From positions 543,501 through 607,500 of the forward strand of contig WPIO01000069.1 in assembly GCA_009760855.2 (NCBI GenBank): 64,000 bases of DNA. Direction: 5' to 3'. Under the pieces are notes generated by a model. The model was not told where the DNA came from, did no database searches, and saw nothing but the letters and a program-made list of their open reading frames with translations. Source of the DNA: Cristatella mucedo. Lineage: Eukaryota > Bryozoa > Phylactolaemata > Cristatellidae. The position numbers and the translations under genes are program-made. Positions 1-11,395 of the stretch are shown in pieces (within the stretch, counting starts at the first letter, position 1; each line of letters starts with the position of its first letter).

Positions 1-935
1 AAATGGGGATGGCGCCCGGCTGTGATGGTAGCTTCGCATTTGAGACTTCCCCACCCAGGTTTTCTATCTTTCAGTCCATGCGATTGCACAAGGTTGGTGG
101 CTGGGTTGCAATTGCTGCTCGTGAATCGCTTGATTATAACACATGCAGCTTTTCGCTGGTTTGGGCCATTTTTTGAGTCGAGTGGAATTGGGTACTCATC
201 AAAACAGTACCTCTTACTGTTGTAATACATTGAACTCGGTCGGAATTTACAAACTTATATATAACAGACTTTTCAGAATTCCTCGCCATAATGGTTTCAT
301 GTAATAGGTCGTTACTAGTTGCAAGGCACTTCAATATTCATATTGAAAACCGTAGAAAAAGCGTGGGCTGCTCGTTCTCGACTTTCAGGAGAACTTCAGC
401 TTGGTTCACCAAGTTAATCATGCCAATCAAGTTGGTATCCTCGATCTCGTAATCCTTGAGAATGTCAGAGCCACTTACCTATTGCCACGCTGCTGATTTT
501 CTTTGATCATTGTCCAGCCTCGTTTACCGTTCCTGCTCCATTTTACGTGTTTATATGCAGGGTAACGGCGAGTTTCTCCAGAGACGCAACTTATAAAAAG
601 CATCGTCCAAAAGATGTCATTTTAATTTGTATGCGATGCAGAAACTTTTTATCTCCAATCAGACTTAACCTACAACCTTTATACCCTCACATAAGCAGTG
701 AACATGATACTTTGGAGTGCACTTGACGAGCATACTCCCGAAATAACGTACCTCAATTCCACGCAGCTCCATAATGTCTTGATTCTAGGAAGACACCAGT
801 GACCTAATTCTGAAGGTCGTATCATGATCGGAAAGGAATATTTATCCTCTAGACCGATTCCCTGTTGTTCGGCTTCGGCGATAGATTAACCTGGGGTTCC
901 CATGCATAAGTACCATCATAAATATGTCAATTGAC
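1..935. other. No recognisable gene
   Basis: Nothing identifiable. The only coding-like hint is a minus-strand open stretch around 365-490 with balanced codon use (contains DILKDYEIEDTNLIG). It has a TAG directly upstream in frame and no Met start. It could be an exon fragment, but nothing flanking it confirms that. Confidence 0.4.
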
Positions 936-2258
936 TTGGGTCATATTTCAAAAATGCTGTAGTCAGACCACTACTCAAGAAGCAACACTGGACTTAGATA
1001 AATTCAGTAACTTCCCCGAGTCTCTTTTCTACTTATCCTATGAAAGACACTTAAGGTTTTGTTTGGACGTCACTAGCTTTGAACCGTAGCAATTCAGATT
1101 CTATCATACTGGATGACTCCAGTGTATTCGCGTGAATAGCATAGAATCATCCGAGAAAGCTTTGAAGAATAGATTACCTCAGGACTGTGTGCTTGGTAAA
1201 GTTCTTTTCATGATATATAGCCAACATTCTGCCTATGTGACACCCTGTACAGTGTCGGCTTACAAGTCTATGCAAGTGACGACCATTTAGAAATCTGTTT
1301 CGGTCCATATCAATCTTCTAGCGTTCTAAATTTTATCTAATACCTTGCAGCATATATTGATGAAATCCGCATATAGATGGAAGTGACGTAGTTCAATTTA
1401 ACAAAGATGAAACCAACTTACTATCAATGGTAAACCAAGTGCGAAAATATTAAAGCTCGCAATCTGCTCTGTAGCAGCTCTCAGGGTTAACATTCACAAA
1501 ATCTAGCCGTCGTTTTCCATAGCGGCAGTTTATTAAATGACTAAGTCATCTCCAAATTCAAGTCTGCCTACTTCCAGCTAAATATTGTCACTGAAATTCC
1601 GGCTTATTTACAAAGAGATACCACATTCAAAAAGGTTCCTGCATTCGTGACATCCTGTCTCAATGTTTGTAAATCAATAAATGCCTTCGGCATAAAACAA
1701 CCAAGCACTTACTGCTTAGCAAAATTTGGCAGGGTGGCTGATCCGTTGTGAGCTTCAAACATGCCACATCATACCACTTCTGGCAAACTTGCATAGGCTC
1801 CCAGGTAAGCATTACTAAAGACTTATACGTTTTTTCAATAACTGTTAGGTTCCATAATTTTGTGGCTGCAGACTGCCTACCAGATTCTTCTACCTTGCCA
1901 AGTAAAGTACAGTTCGCAGTTCAAAATCTCATCATTTACCTGTACTTCATATGAACATCAACCCTGTGAAGACTATGCCATTAGTCCGCATGCTCCCAAA
2001 ACCAATCCTCTTTATTACAGTGTGGCGATAGTACATAACATGACAGCTTTTAGTAATAGGATATAAATGCATGTGCTTATAGGAGTATCAGGTTGGTACA
2101 AGAGATGCTAAATTTGCTTGCTTTTCCACGTGCCGACACAGGGAATGCTTCCTCTTACCATTCGGTCACGCTTCCGTTACAGCAAATTTAAAGTGCTCAG
2201 AAATGAAGTGAGTTATCAGAGGGCTATATGTCAGCGTATTATTAATAATATTATTTTT
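936..2258 (+). mobile_element. Old LINE-A (L2/CR1-type) relic, RT to 3' tail
   Basis: The order of LINE-A landmarks is preserved but heavily mutated. The pre-RT segment (ctgtagtcagaccactac) is near 957, the RT core spans about 1090-1480, and the post-RT region matching the 'ACTTTCAGCTACATAACATT' zone is near 1572. The C-terminal region runs 1740-2000, and a degraded hairpin plus ATT-rich tail lies at 2185-2258. Many stops and indels mean it is dead. It is more diverged than the copies at 31781-32820 or 53196-54145, so it is probably among the oldest insertions here. Confidence 0.75.
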
Positions 2259-2383
2259 CTTGAATGCGATTTAAACTGAAAAGATCATACAAGTGTAGCT
2301 GGCAGCCTGAAATTACTCTGCAAAGCCATTAGGTTTTTATTAAAGACTACGACGAATACATTTTGGTTCATTCCCGAATCTCG

Positions 2384-2389
2384 TTTATT
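2384..2389 (-). promoter_or_regulatory. Polyadenylation signal AATAAA for the kelch gene
   Basis: AATAAA on the minus strand begins 45 bases past the stop codon of the kelch gene. The position fits a short 3' UTR and supports the upstream ORF as a transcribed gene. Confidence 0.55.
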
Positions 2390-2433
2390 CACTCATAACA
2401 TAAAGAACAATATAAGTTACGTCGTTGTTAATT

Positions 2434-3504
2434 TCATAGCCAGGTATCTATTGTTGGACGGAAATTCTCCTGGAACTGTTTCGATTGAATTAAAGAGAGT
2501 TGCTTCTTTAGGTGTAGAGGTAGATCGGAGGAGTCTAAATTGAATCGGTGTATTGCCATCAGGCATTTGGTAAGGAGAGGCAAAACATTTGTGCCGAAAA
2601 ATGTAAGTCTGGTTTCGCTCCCGGGCTTATCCACAAAAATAGCTTGGTCGTCACCAAGCCAGCAGCATGTTAGAGCACTGAATCTGGCTGAGCCTAAGAA
2701 CTCAGATCTTGTCCAATGACGAACAGCAGGATTAAATGAATATAGCCAGTGCTGAAAAACACCATAATTATCGTATTTGCCGCCATGAATGACAATAGTA
2801 TCTCGACATTCAAATGCCTCTCGGATGTCAATGTTCATTGGTATGTAGCCATTTATTTTTTCTTCTTGACATGTATTAGATATAGTGTCAAAAAAGTAAA
2901 CTATAGTGACCTTATTCGGGGTAATTAACCTAGCAGAAATTATGATCATATAGTGATGCCATCCGACAGCTGCACAGAGCGAAGTTTGTCCTTCAAGAAA
3001 AGTCATCGAATTCGTAAAATTTCCATGAAAGCTCCAGATCAGTGTGTCTAGATTGAGCGAATACACAGTTGACTCATCTTGGAGAAAGACGAACACTGAA
3101 TCACCAACCAAGCTGATCATCCAATAATTTGCAATGACCTGATATAGTCCAACAGTTTCGCTCTGAGACCATACACTTGAATCCGTGTCAAATCTGTAGA
3201 TTGTTGCAGGTTGACGTAATACATCTTGCTTCCATTTAAGAAAATAAAAGCTCTTTTTGTGAGCTACGTAGGGTATTGCATAGCTGAGGTCGAGAATGTC
3301 ATCATCCGAAGCAGCTGCAGTAACAATGAAATCAGACCAGATATTAGTGTCTAAGCTGAACTTCTTTATGCTAGCACGAGGCTTGTCGTTGGCCATGCGA
3401 CCTGCCCAGCCAAACGAGTAAATCTCCCGTCCCAGTTGTATAAAGTATTTTATATCGCCACGCCAATTGAATGGGCACTTGATACGACCCAAGAAATTGA
3501 GCAT
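2434..3504 (-). CDS. KLHDC-type kelch-repeat protein
   Basis: Long uninterrupted frame in otherwise decayed DNA. I start it at the first ATG (3504; MLNFLGRIK), giving 356 residues; the frame stays open to about 3582, so an upstream exon is possible. Kelch-blade features recur: IYSFGW then FSLDTNIW, IYRFDTDSSVW, VYSLNLDTLIW, and IVIHGGKYDNYG then LYSFNPAVRHWTR. After the blades comes a helical tail containing KCLMAIHRFNLDSSDLP, which resembles the C-terminal box of KLHDC2/KLHDC3 proteins. In known members this region lets the propeller act as a CUL2-RING ubiquitin-ligase substrate receptor. Blades are degenerate and some glycine pairs are missing. A decayed duplicate lies at about 4785-5735 and a LINE-B copy sits between them. 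Family call is fairly sure; orthology to a particular KLHDC and ligase function are inference. Confidence 0.75.
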   Translation of the reverse strand: MLNFLGRIKCPFNWRGDIKYFIQLGREIYSFGWAGRMANDKPRASIKKFSLDTNIWSDFIVTAAASDDDILDLSYAIPYVAHKKSFYFLKWKQDVLRQPATIYRFDTDSSVWSQSETVGLYQVIANYWMISLVGDSVFVFLQDESTVYSLNLDTLIWSFHGNFTNSMTFLEGQTSLCAAVGWHHYMIIISARLITPNKVTIVYFFDTISNTCQEEKINGYIPMNIDIREAFECRDTIVIHGGKYDNYGVFQHWLYSFNPAVRHWTRSEFLGSARFSALTCCWLGDDQAIFVDKPGSETRLTFFGTNVLPLLTKCLMAIHRFNLDSSDLPLHLKKQLSLIQSKQFQENFRPTIDTWL

Positions 3505-4052
3505 CTTAAACGTTGAAGACGTTTGGTTCGTAGTCTTCGTATTCCAAGACGTTCCCTTTAGGCAAACTAGAGAGCCTGTCAAGATTCGATGAGAAGGATT
3601 GGACGTGTTATAGAAAATATATGCTGCAATTATTTACTTGAAGTAACTGTAAAGGCAGCATGATTGCATATTCTTTAAACTCAAAACATAACGGTCAGGG
3701 CTTAATATTTCCATAGTCCTCAAAACCTATCATTGGTATAGACCTCCATTTTACCACATAATAAATAGGATTTAAGCGTATATTCTACCAGTTTTTAGTA
3801 CGCTCCAAATTGTATCCGTATTTACAAGAAAGTCATGACTGTAAAGTGGTTTGCTGTTCCACAGCACAAAAATCATGTTTTTTTTGGTTTGTGAAAAAGA
3901 AATCTATTGGGCTGGAGATCGACTGAATCCCGACTTACCTCACTACTGTAATGCCATGTCACTTCTTCTACGTTGTTTGCTGATATTCCGTGCGACCATT
4001 CTTGATTTGCATGTAACATAACACGTACACACTTAACGTAATCCGCTTTATA

Positions 4053-4478
4053 ATGTAATATAATTTATCTCCGTCTGTAACTCCACAAAGTCATAAAGAC
4101 TATGTGGGTGTTACGCAGAAGAGTTTTGTATAACCTACTCACAGCCTAAGCGGCTTTCGGTACCCAAAAGACTTCGTCTCACGCAACAAAGAGAAAGTGG
4201 GAAGCATAGCAGAGTCAGGAGAGCACTTGAGGTAGTGAGTAGCATAGAAGTAGCAGTTCATGACCGCTGAAAAGGATGTGTCATAGTCGGCAGTAGGAGA
4301 GTAGTACTCGTTGCGTAAGAATTGTGGAAGCGAGTTCCACAGTCTAGGACCTGCAGAGCTAAAGCTTCTGTCGCCAACTGTCTTTAAGCGGAGGAACGGG
4401 ACAGCTAATTTATTGTCCACACAGGACCTGAGAGTGCGAACAGGCTGAAACTGATGCGGCAGTTCTGCTAGGTATATG
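4053..4478 (-). mobile_element. LINE-B 3' fragment (C-terminal ORF and tail)
   Basis: 5'-truncated LINE-B. The tail (aatgtaatataa, reverse of ACATT repeats) is near 4055, followed by the family 3' UTR (tctgtaactccacaaagtca). The terminal ORF region runs 4139-4420 with the L2/CR1 C-terminal motif GDRSFSSAGPRLWNSLPQF. It lies between the kelch gene and its decayed duplicate, so it inserted within or after that duplication. The frame is still open, so this copy is relatively young. Confidence 0.8.
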
Positions 4479-4784
4479 ATGAGGTATCAAATATGATACC
4501 TCAACCGAAAAGCTAGGTAGTAATACTCACAGAATACTATGCTAGTCACCCTGTCGATCGACTACCGTAGGTGCATTGCATATTGTGGGGGGAAAACTAT
4601 CTGCTGCAGTCTATGAATACGCAATTTGTTTCGCTGGTTCGACCACCAGATAAAGAACGATGAGCATCTCCAGCAATTCCAAACTTCGGTAGCTCCTTTG
4701 TACGAGAAGTTCTAAAATTAGGCTTTTCCAATGGGTAACGTTTATAAAAAAATAATTAGATTAATGATACTTTAATCACTCACA

Positions 4785-5735
4785 CTTTGCTAGTATAATT
4801 AAAACAGAAAATATATGATAACATAGTGATGCCATCCAATGGATGCACTATGTGAAATTATTTCTCTAAGACAAGTAATCGACGTGGTAAGATTGTCACA
4901 AAAGCACTAGATCAGTGCGCGTAAATTGAGCATATGCACAGACGATGTCAGTGGGTGTGAGACGAACGTTGAATCACCAACCAAGCAGTTTTTCAAGGGT
5001 ATGAGATTACCGGATACAGCCCAACAGTTTCTCTCTGAGACGAAAAACTTAAAGCGGTGTCAAATCTTTAGATTGTCAAAGATGAACCAAATATATCTTA
5101 CCTCGATATTAGAAAATAAAAAGCTCTTTCTGTAAACTGCGTGATTCTTAATACAGCCGAGGTCGAGAAGGTCCTCATCCGGGGCGGTAGTAGTAACAAC
5201 CAGATCGAACCCGATATTGATGTCTATGCTACACTTCATTATGCTAGCACGAGGCCTGTCGTTGGCGATTCGACCTGCTTAGCCAAACGAGTAAATTTTC
5301 CATCCCATTTGTATTTTACGTCACCACATCAATTTAATGGGCACTAGATGCCACCCAATAAACTGAGTATCTTAAACTTCGAAGAGGTTAGCTCCGTAGT
5401 ATTCTTATTACGAGACGGTCATTTAAGGCGCACTAGAGCCTGTCAAGGTTCGATGTGAATAGTCAGATCTCTTATTAGAAATGGCTAGTGTAATTATTAA
5501 GGCTAATTAACTGTAAATGCAGCATGGATAATAAGCTTTAATATAAAAAGGAATGGTAAAGACTGAATATAATTGTATAGCTGAAAACATACAAATCATA
5601 TAGACCTTAAGTATACCACTCGATAAATAAGATGTGAACTTACATTCTAAAAGATTTTTTTAAGTTCCAAATTTGTTTGCAACAATCTAACGCTTCAGAT
5701 TAATTATGCTGGTGGTAAACTGGTGGCGAAAAAAT
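4785..5735 (-). pseudogene. Decayed tandem duplicate of the kelch gene
   Basis: DNA from about 4785 to 5735 aligns with 2918-3860 in the same orientation, covering the N-terminal two thirds of the kelch gene plus several hundred bases upstream. Near-identical anchors include atgctagcacgagg, agccaaacgagtaaat and gaatcaccaaccaagc. Read on the minus strand it gives IYSFG-stop-AGRIANDRPRASI against the parent IYSFGWAGRMANDKPRASI. It has further stops and indels and lacks the C-terminal third and helical tail. It is a non-functional direct tandem copy about 1.87 kb from its parent. Shared upstream sequence shows this was DNA duplication, not retroposition. Confidence 0.8.
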
Positions 5736-8205
5736 AGAATTTTAGGAACTAATAACTTCCATGCTCACTTCAAATGGGTAGTTAGAACATAAGGCACTAC
5801 AAATCGGTAGCGTTTAGGATAAAAATCGAGATGATTATAATAGAATTAATCAACATTTGCTAGTATTAAGAAATACATTATACAATTTTTGGTTTTCAAT
5901 TATACTTGCTTCTGAATTTTGGCTCTTGCTATCGCAAACTAGGTTTGTTAATTTCGCCTTAGCATTCAAGCTATCACATGGCATCTTCTTCAGATCCTGA
6001 CATTTTTCACTACCTTGGCTCAGCAGAGCAGCTAAAATTGGAAACGCGAGGCTAGCTAAATGTTTGCACTAGTTAAGCAGTGACAACGTTTTTTAGGGGA
6101 ATCTGTATCTTTGACATACTTCAGAGGCTTCAATTCTTCACTGGGAAAAAATGTGACTTCTTTGACCGACAATGGAGCTCGTTTTTTCCATTAGCCAGAT
6201 ACCGCGGCTAATTTAGTCAATAGCTTACAGCTAGTAAACTCCTTTCAACCTACTTCGCTAAATGCCTTCAACATTTTTTATGGCAAGCCCATCACTTTTG
6301 TATGCCATATGTAGTGCGTAGGCAACATCGGGTGACCTGAATTCATAAAGGTTCCTTTAAGTTCACCATTTGAAAGCACGATAAACAATTATTTACTAAG
6401 TAATTGCGTCATTCTGGAGTTTCTAATGAACTGGCTAAGTAGCCTAATAATAAAATACAATACTATGCTAATACCTCGATAAGGTATTTGTGATAATTTG
6501 AAACTCAATCGAAACACATGCGTGCGCAGTTTCAAATATTATAATTTAAACAGACGATAGGAACTTCCAATCTTTTTGTATTTAACTTACAGATTCAGAG
6601 ACACCTAGGCCGTTGAACAGAAAGAATTCTAAAGTCTTGCCTGCGGCTGCTTAATCTAAAAATTGTCAGCTCGGAGTTATCATTCTTAAAGCATGAACGT
6701 GTTTATAATATTAATACAAGCTTATCTATGTAAGCAGTATGCCTAGAGCGGAGAGCGAGGAGGCTCTGCCTAGATATTCGTCAAATGGTTAAGAAACGAA
6801 TTTTTCTTGGGAGCCAACGCCTATGGTTATCTTCACAGGTGATTTATAACCGTGACCTTAAAATAAACGTCAGCTTTTGTATGGTTGATATAGCAAGTTA
6901 GGCTATCCATTTCAGAGCGATTAAAATTATGAGAGCTTCAAAACACGAGCGTGTTTAGAGACTATGTTCTCGTAAGACGTTATAAAAGAAACTCATAGAA
7001 CTACTGTCGCCCATCCTATTTCAGTCTGCGTGAACTTGCGTGGCATAGGAGTAATTAAATTCGAAAGCCCATTCTACGAGCGCATTTAATACATTTTTAA
7101 TTAGCTGTAAGCATTTGAACTAAAAAACTGAAACTTTAAAATTGATGCCGAACAAGAATTGTAATTCTAGGCTTCGTAGCAATTTATAAAAAAATGCGTT
7201 ACACATAAACTAACTCAAGTTCACTTCCACTGTTGACGTAAACTTGCTTAGCTTACGAAAAATTGTAAAAACATAATTTCTATTTTAGTTACAAGTCGTA
7301 GGAAAGTGAACGCTTTGTATTCGCTTCCGACAAGAGGCGCCAGTAGTGAGATCAATCACAAACGTACTCACAACTCTCTAGCCGTCCTTTCCTGGGTAGT
7401 TAGTCCGGGTACTTACTAACAGAGGAGATTCAAATTTACGTTCGAAGCCTCAAGTAAATGACACTTTACACTTGTACTCGTTACCACCGTAAGTACCTGT
7501 CCCTGGAGTTAACCAATGAAACGGAAGAACCTTATATTCATTCCGTGACGGAAGACGGGAACTGGAACACGTGTAACTAATAGCAAGGTCAGCGTACCCT
7601 TCCGCTGCCTCGATCTTCTTCTGAAAAATTGCTGCAATTAAAACGCGCTCGTTCTTATTGTTTTAGCGAATAATTTTAAATAGACATACTTGATATGTTG
7701 GGTAGCTTTAATTTTAGAACTCCATACTTAGGAGCCAGGGGCTTACAACAAACGGTATTCAGTAGTCTCATTATGCGTGTAATTTTTTATTCATTTAGCC
7801 TGATATTGATTAAAAAAATGTACGCTCAGGTGACAAGTTTAAATGTGCTGAAAAAACTCTGGCATAAATCACTTTGTAAAGTAATTAGTATTTAGGAAGT
7901 GGACCTGCATAATTGAATGCAAACGTAATGAAGGCATTTGACTTTTAAAATAGGTATTTACCATCAGAATATGCTACTAAACTCGCTTTAAATATCAATG
8001 GCACTTTAACATGGCATGGCAAAGCAAGAATTTTCTTCGACTTAGATAGTAAGCACGCTCCCAATAACCGGTAGCAACGTGGCTTTTGCTTGATTCAGTT
8101 AAATGAGCGGCTGATTGCCTCTCGACTCACTTGACTGTGTCATTATAGTTCCGTCAGGGAGGAAAACGTTGCTTCCTCTTTCCAATTGAAGGAAGTGAGC
8201 CGTCT
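5736..8205. other. No recognisable gene or repeat
   Basis: AT-rich sequence with only short random ORFs on both strands. About 90 bases near 5800-5880 resemble 4725-4815, which may mark a boundary of the tandem duplication that created the kelch pseudogene. Otherwise I see nothing. Confidence 0.4.
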
Positions 8206-8208
8206 TGT

Positions 8209-8760
8209 GCACTCAGGCACTCACAACTGGTGCAAGACTCTCCAGCTAAGCTTGCCAGTCGTGAGCGGGGCAGTTACCAAGTCACACCACTTTTGGCCGA
8301 AATTAACTAGCTCCCAGCGATGAAGCGAACATAATTCAAAATTGTTTCACTCTCTTTAGGGTCCCTTTCTCATTCGACGCCAGCCTGCTTATCAGGTATA
8401 CTGCCCTACCAGGCTAAACCTATATCTCTTGGATTCTTTGAATCTAACTGTTTACCTATACCGCGTACAAGCCTCAAGCCCTTTGGAGATCGTGCCTCTA
8501 GTTAGGATGCTTCTACACCTGGAACTTGCTCTCGACTTTCGTCGAGACATGGTCTGAATTGACATCATTTAAAAGGAAATTAAAAACGCACTTACTTATC
8601 ACAGCATTTAGTGGGTTCATGTCACTTGGCCTTTATGTGTTTACTCATGCTGACGCTGTGCATGCTACCACTAACCACTCTTGCATGCTGAACCTGCGAA
8701 TGTCACCACTAACGATGATATTATTTTAGTTTAATGAGCACGATAACAGTAATCACTGCA
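8209..8760 (+). mobile_element. LINE-A 3' fragment, decayed
   Basis: Begins in the post-RT region (cactcaggcactcacaactg, matching the QLVQNSAARL zone). It runs through the C-terminal FKRNLKTHL-like region near 8565 and the 3' UTR marker catgctaccactaaccac, and fades before the hairpin and tail. Frames are broken. Confidence 0.7.
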
Positions 8761-8879
8761 AATGCTTGTGGGTGTGGTTGCAACGCTAGTTTTCAAATCC
8801 CAGAAGATTGACCAATCGTTTTTATTGATAAAAGTGCTAGCATGGTATCCGGTTAATCAACGGATGTAGAGTATAGTTC

Positions 8880-9336
8880 TGAGCTGACCTACAAGGCCCT
8901 AGCTAGCTGAAATGCTGCACTAGTTTCAGCCACTTCCTGTCCTCAGGTCCTGTATCGCCAATCAATTAGCTCTTGCATTTCTCCAAGCAAAGACCGTTGG
9001 TGACGGAAGCTTTAACTCAGCAGGCAGCAGACCATGGAACTCACTTCCACTATACTTATGTAACGACAACTATCCCCCTGCTGATGATCGTGGTACATTA
9101 TTTATAGCGGTCCTGAGCTGCTACTTCCTGTTTTTCACTACCGCAATTGCTATCCTGACTCTGCTATGCTTTCCACTTTCTCTTTCTTGCATGAGATGCA
9201 GCTGTTGACTACTAAATGCGTAACGAAAGCCGCTTATGCTGTGAGTGCGCTATACAAAACTCTCTTGCCTAACACCCACATAGTATTTGTGGCTTTGTTG
9301 ATCTACTGATGGAAATACATTACATTACATACTAAT
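8880..9336 (+). mobile_element. LINE-B 3' fragment with ACATT tail
   Basis: Carries the LINE-B C-terminal zone (LLHQFQPVRALRSC-like region at about 8905-8950), the WNSLP zone near 9035, the 3' UTR near 9250-9300, and ends in tacattacattacat. Frames are broken. It lies in the same orientation just downstream of a LINE-A fragment. Confidence 0.75.
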
Positions 9337-9639
9337 AAATCAATCACGTTTCTTTTGCAGTAAATGGAAAGCACCTCAAAAGAAAATAACTTCTCGGAGG
9401 GCGTTGTATCAAGTGTGATTTTATTATTACTATTTGGTAAGCGACGTAAGTGAGCCATCTTGAGGCTTCCAGGACTTTATTGCTTTAATTTTTATAGATC
9501 TATGCGTGAAAGGTAAGAAATACCTTGCTGTTATAGCAATTTACAGAATTGCGATGATGCAATTACAAAGAAATTCCGAAATGCACAATTCACGAAATAA
9601 CGTTTAAGCCAAACGGGTGTGCTGTAACTAAACGCTCGC

Positions 9640-9870
9640 ATTTAATTCGCATAGAAAGACACTTAGCCGTCTTAATGCAGAACACTTATCTAATCTTTGT
9701 TAAATCTATAGGTAGTTTAGTTGTGGAGCACGGCCAGTGAAAACATAGCGAAAATAAGCCATGCTAGGAACAATATGAATCGCAAATAAAATAAAAAACT
9801 GGTCACATAATATGTTATCTAAATTTATGCTATCGGCATGAAAATAATAATAGTATATTTGTAATAGTAA
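9640..9870 (+). repeat. Unclassified dispersed repeat, copy 1
   Basis: Aligns with 41035-41265 in the same orientation. Shared anchors are aaagacacttag, the aaataaaat...actggtc stretch near 9785-9805, and ctaaatttatgc. There is no coding potential and no match to either LINE family. The element type is unknown. Confidence 0.5.
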
Positions 9871-11395
9871 AAGTAAAAAAAATATTAAAAATTATAGAAA
9901 AATGTTCTTGCCCAGACGGCCCATGAATAACCCAAGATCCAATTCGTCTTTGGCTTATCGTAGAGAATGTAGTTCAACTAAATAGCCCTAGCTATTGTAA
10001 TCGCTCTACTGCCAAACAATTTCTATATCGACTAAGTTAATTCAAGGCCTTGAAGTATTTGCCTTTATAAAATTATAGTTGTCAGGGAAGTCCTTTGAAA
10101 TATATTTAATATATTTCGGGTGCATGAATAGCTTAGGAGCTGTAGATCCGACTTTCTCTTTAGCCTTCAAATCGTGGTTCCTTAGGCCTAAATATTTAGC
10201 TATGCCTTCAAAAGGTCTGAATCATGAAATATATTTCCCATGCAAATTTCTGTAGTCAACTATATATATGTGCCTAGAAGAGTTTAAAAAAATATTTTTA
10301 TGAGGCCTAGAAAATAAGTCAAATAACCAAATAAATAAATAAAAACTAATAAAATAAATACAAAATAAAATAGCATGGTCGCCGGGTTGTTAAAAATAGG
10401 TCTTGACGGGGTAACGAGTCAAAAACAAAATATTTGTGCAGGCCCTAATTTTTTAACATTTTGCGTTCATTTAACGTTGTTGCCAGCAAAAATGATATAA
10501 TTAACAGACAATTGCTTTGTTCAAAATGCCGTAAGGTAATTTTATTTGTCTCGGAGGTTACCTTAAAGGCCATCTTTACAACTATCACAATGTAAAAGTA
10601 CGTGCATCTTTAACTCGGGTTTATAATGTCGACCATTTACGTGTTAGTAGAGTGCTTCCATGTGATAAAAAGGATACGCAATGGTAATTTTTGAAATCCT
10701 GGAATGTACTGGTTCCTTTCTTTGTTAGAAAATCAGCTCATATAACGCTAATTTTCAGAAGTCTAGTCTTCTTGTAAAACATTCAGGCACCAGTTTTATA
10801 TTCGTTCCCTCTTCTTATCCAAATCAAAAATTACCGGCCGGAAGCGTACTTTTTTTCTGGTTATAAGGAAAAAAGCTCCAAAGTTCTGACATTTTACACA
10901 AACAAATTCGAGTTTCACGAAGCTATGCTAAGCGAGACGCACGTACTAAGCACGTACTTAAACGGCATCTAGGGAGTCACTAAAATGAATGAATTATATT
11001 GAATCTCTGCATTAACCAAAGCGAAGCAGCATCTAGCCCCTAATGGTAAACCTTCACGGGATATTTTTATTTATAGGGCAGAATGAAAGGTCGGGGAGGA
11101 CAATTATTAGGATTTATTTGGGCGTTGGAATTCTTTGCCTTAGTTTATGCTCTTATACGCAGGTATTTTTGATGATACAATAGAAAGCTTCTGCCATTGC
11201 TCAACCAAATAAATTGGGCATGTGCTGTGGCTATAACTGCTCGTTTTTTTTTAAACACTGCTCTCATAATGTATCTCCGTTTGTCATTTCTGGTAACGCT
11301 GGTTGACGACAGCCAGAAAATCTAGCTGCAGAGTTACTCCAGCAGTTAGTACGGTCTTTCAATGCTATGAAATGCCTTCCTCTGTCCCAGGATGC
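9871..11395. other. No recognisable gene; AT-rich
   Basis: Long A/T-rich tracts, for example A-rich simple sequence at 10315-10375. No open frame of note on either strand and no match to the repeats described elsewhere in the window. Confidence 0.4.

Noticed and set aside
3505-3582. Extension of the kelch protein upstream to 3582
   Set aside because: The frame is open but lacks an ATG (only TTG), so I kept the first ATG; an upstream exon remains possible.
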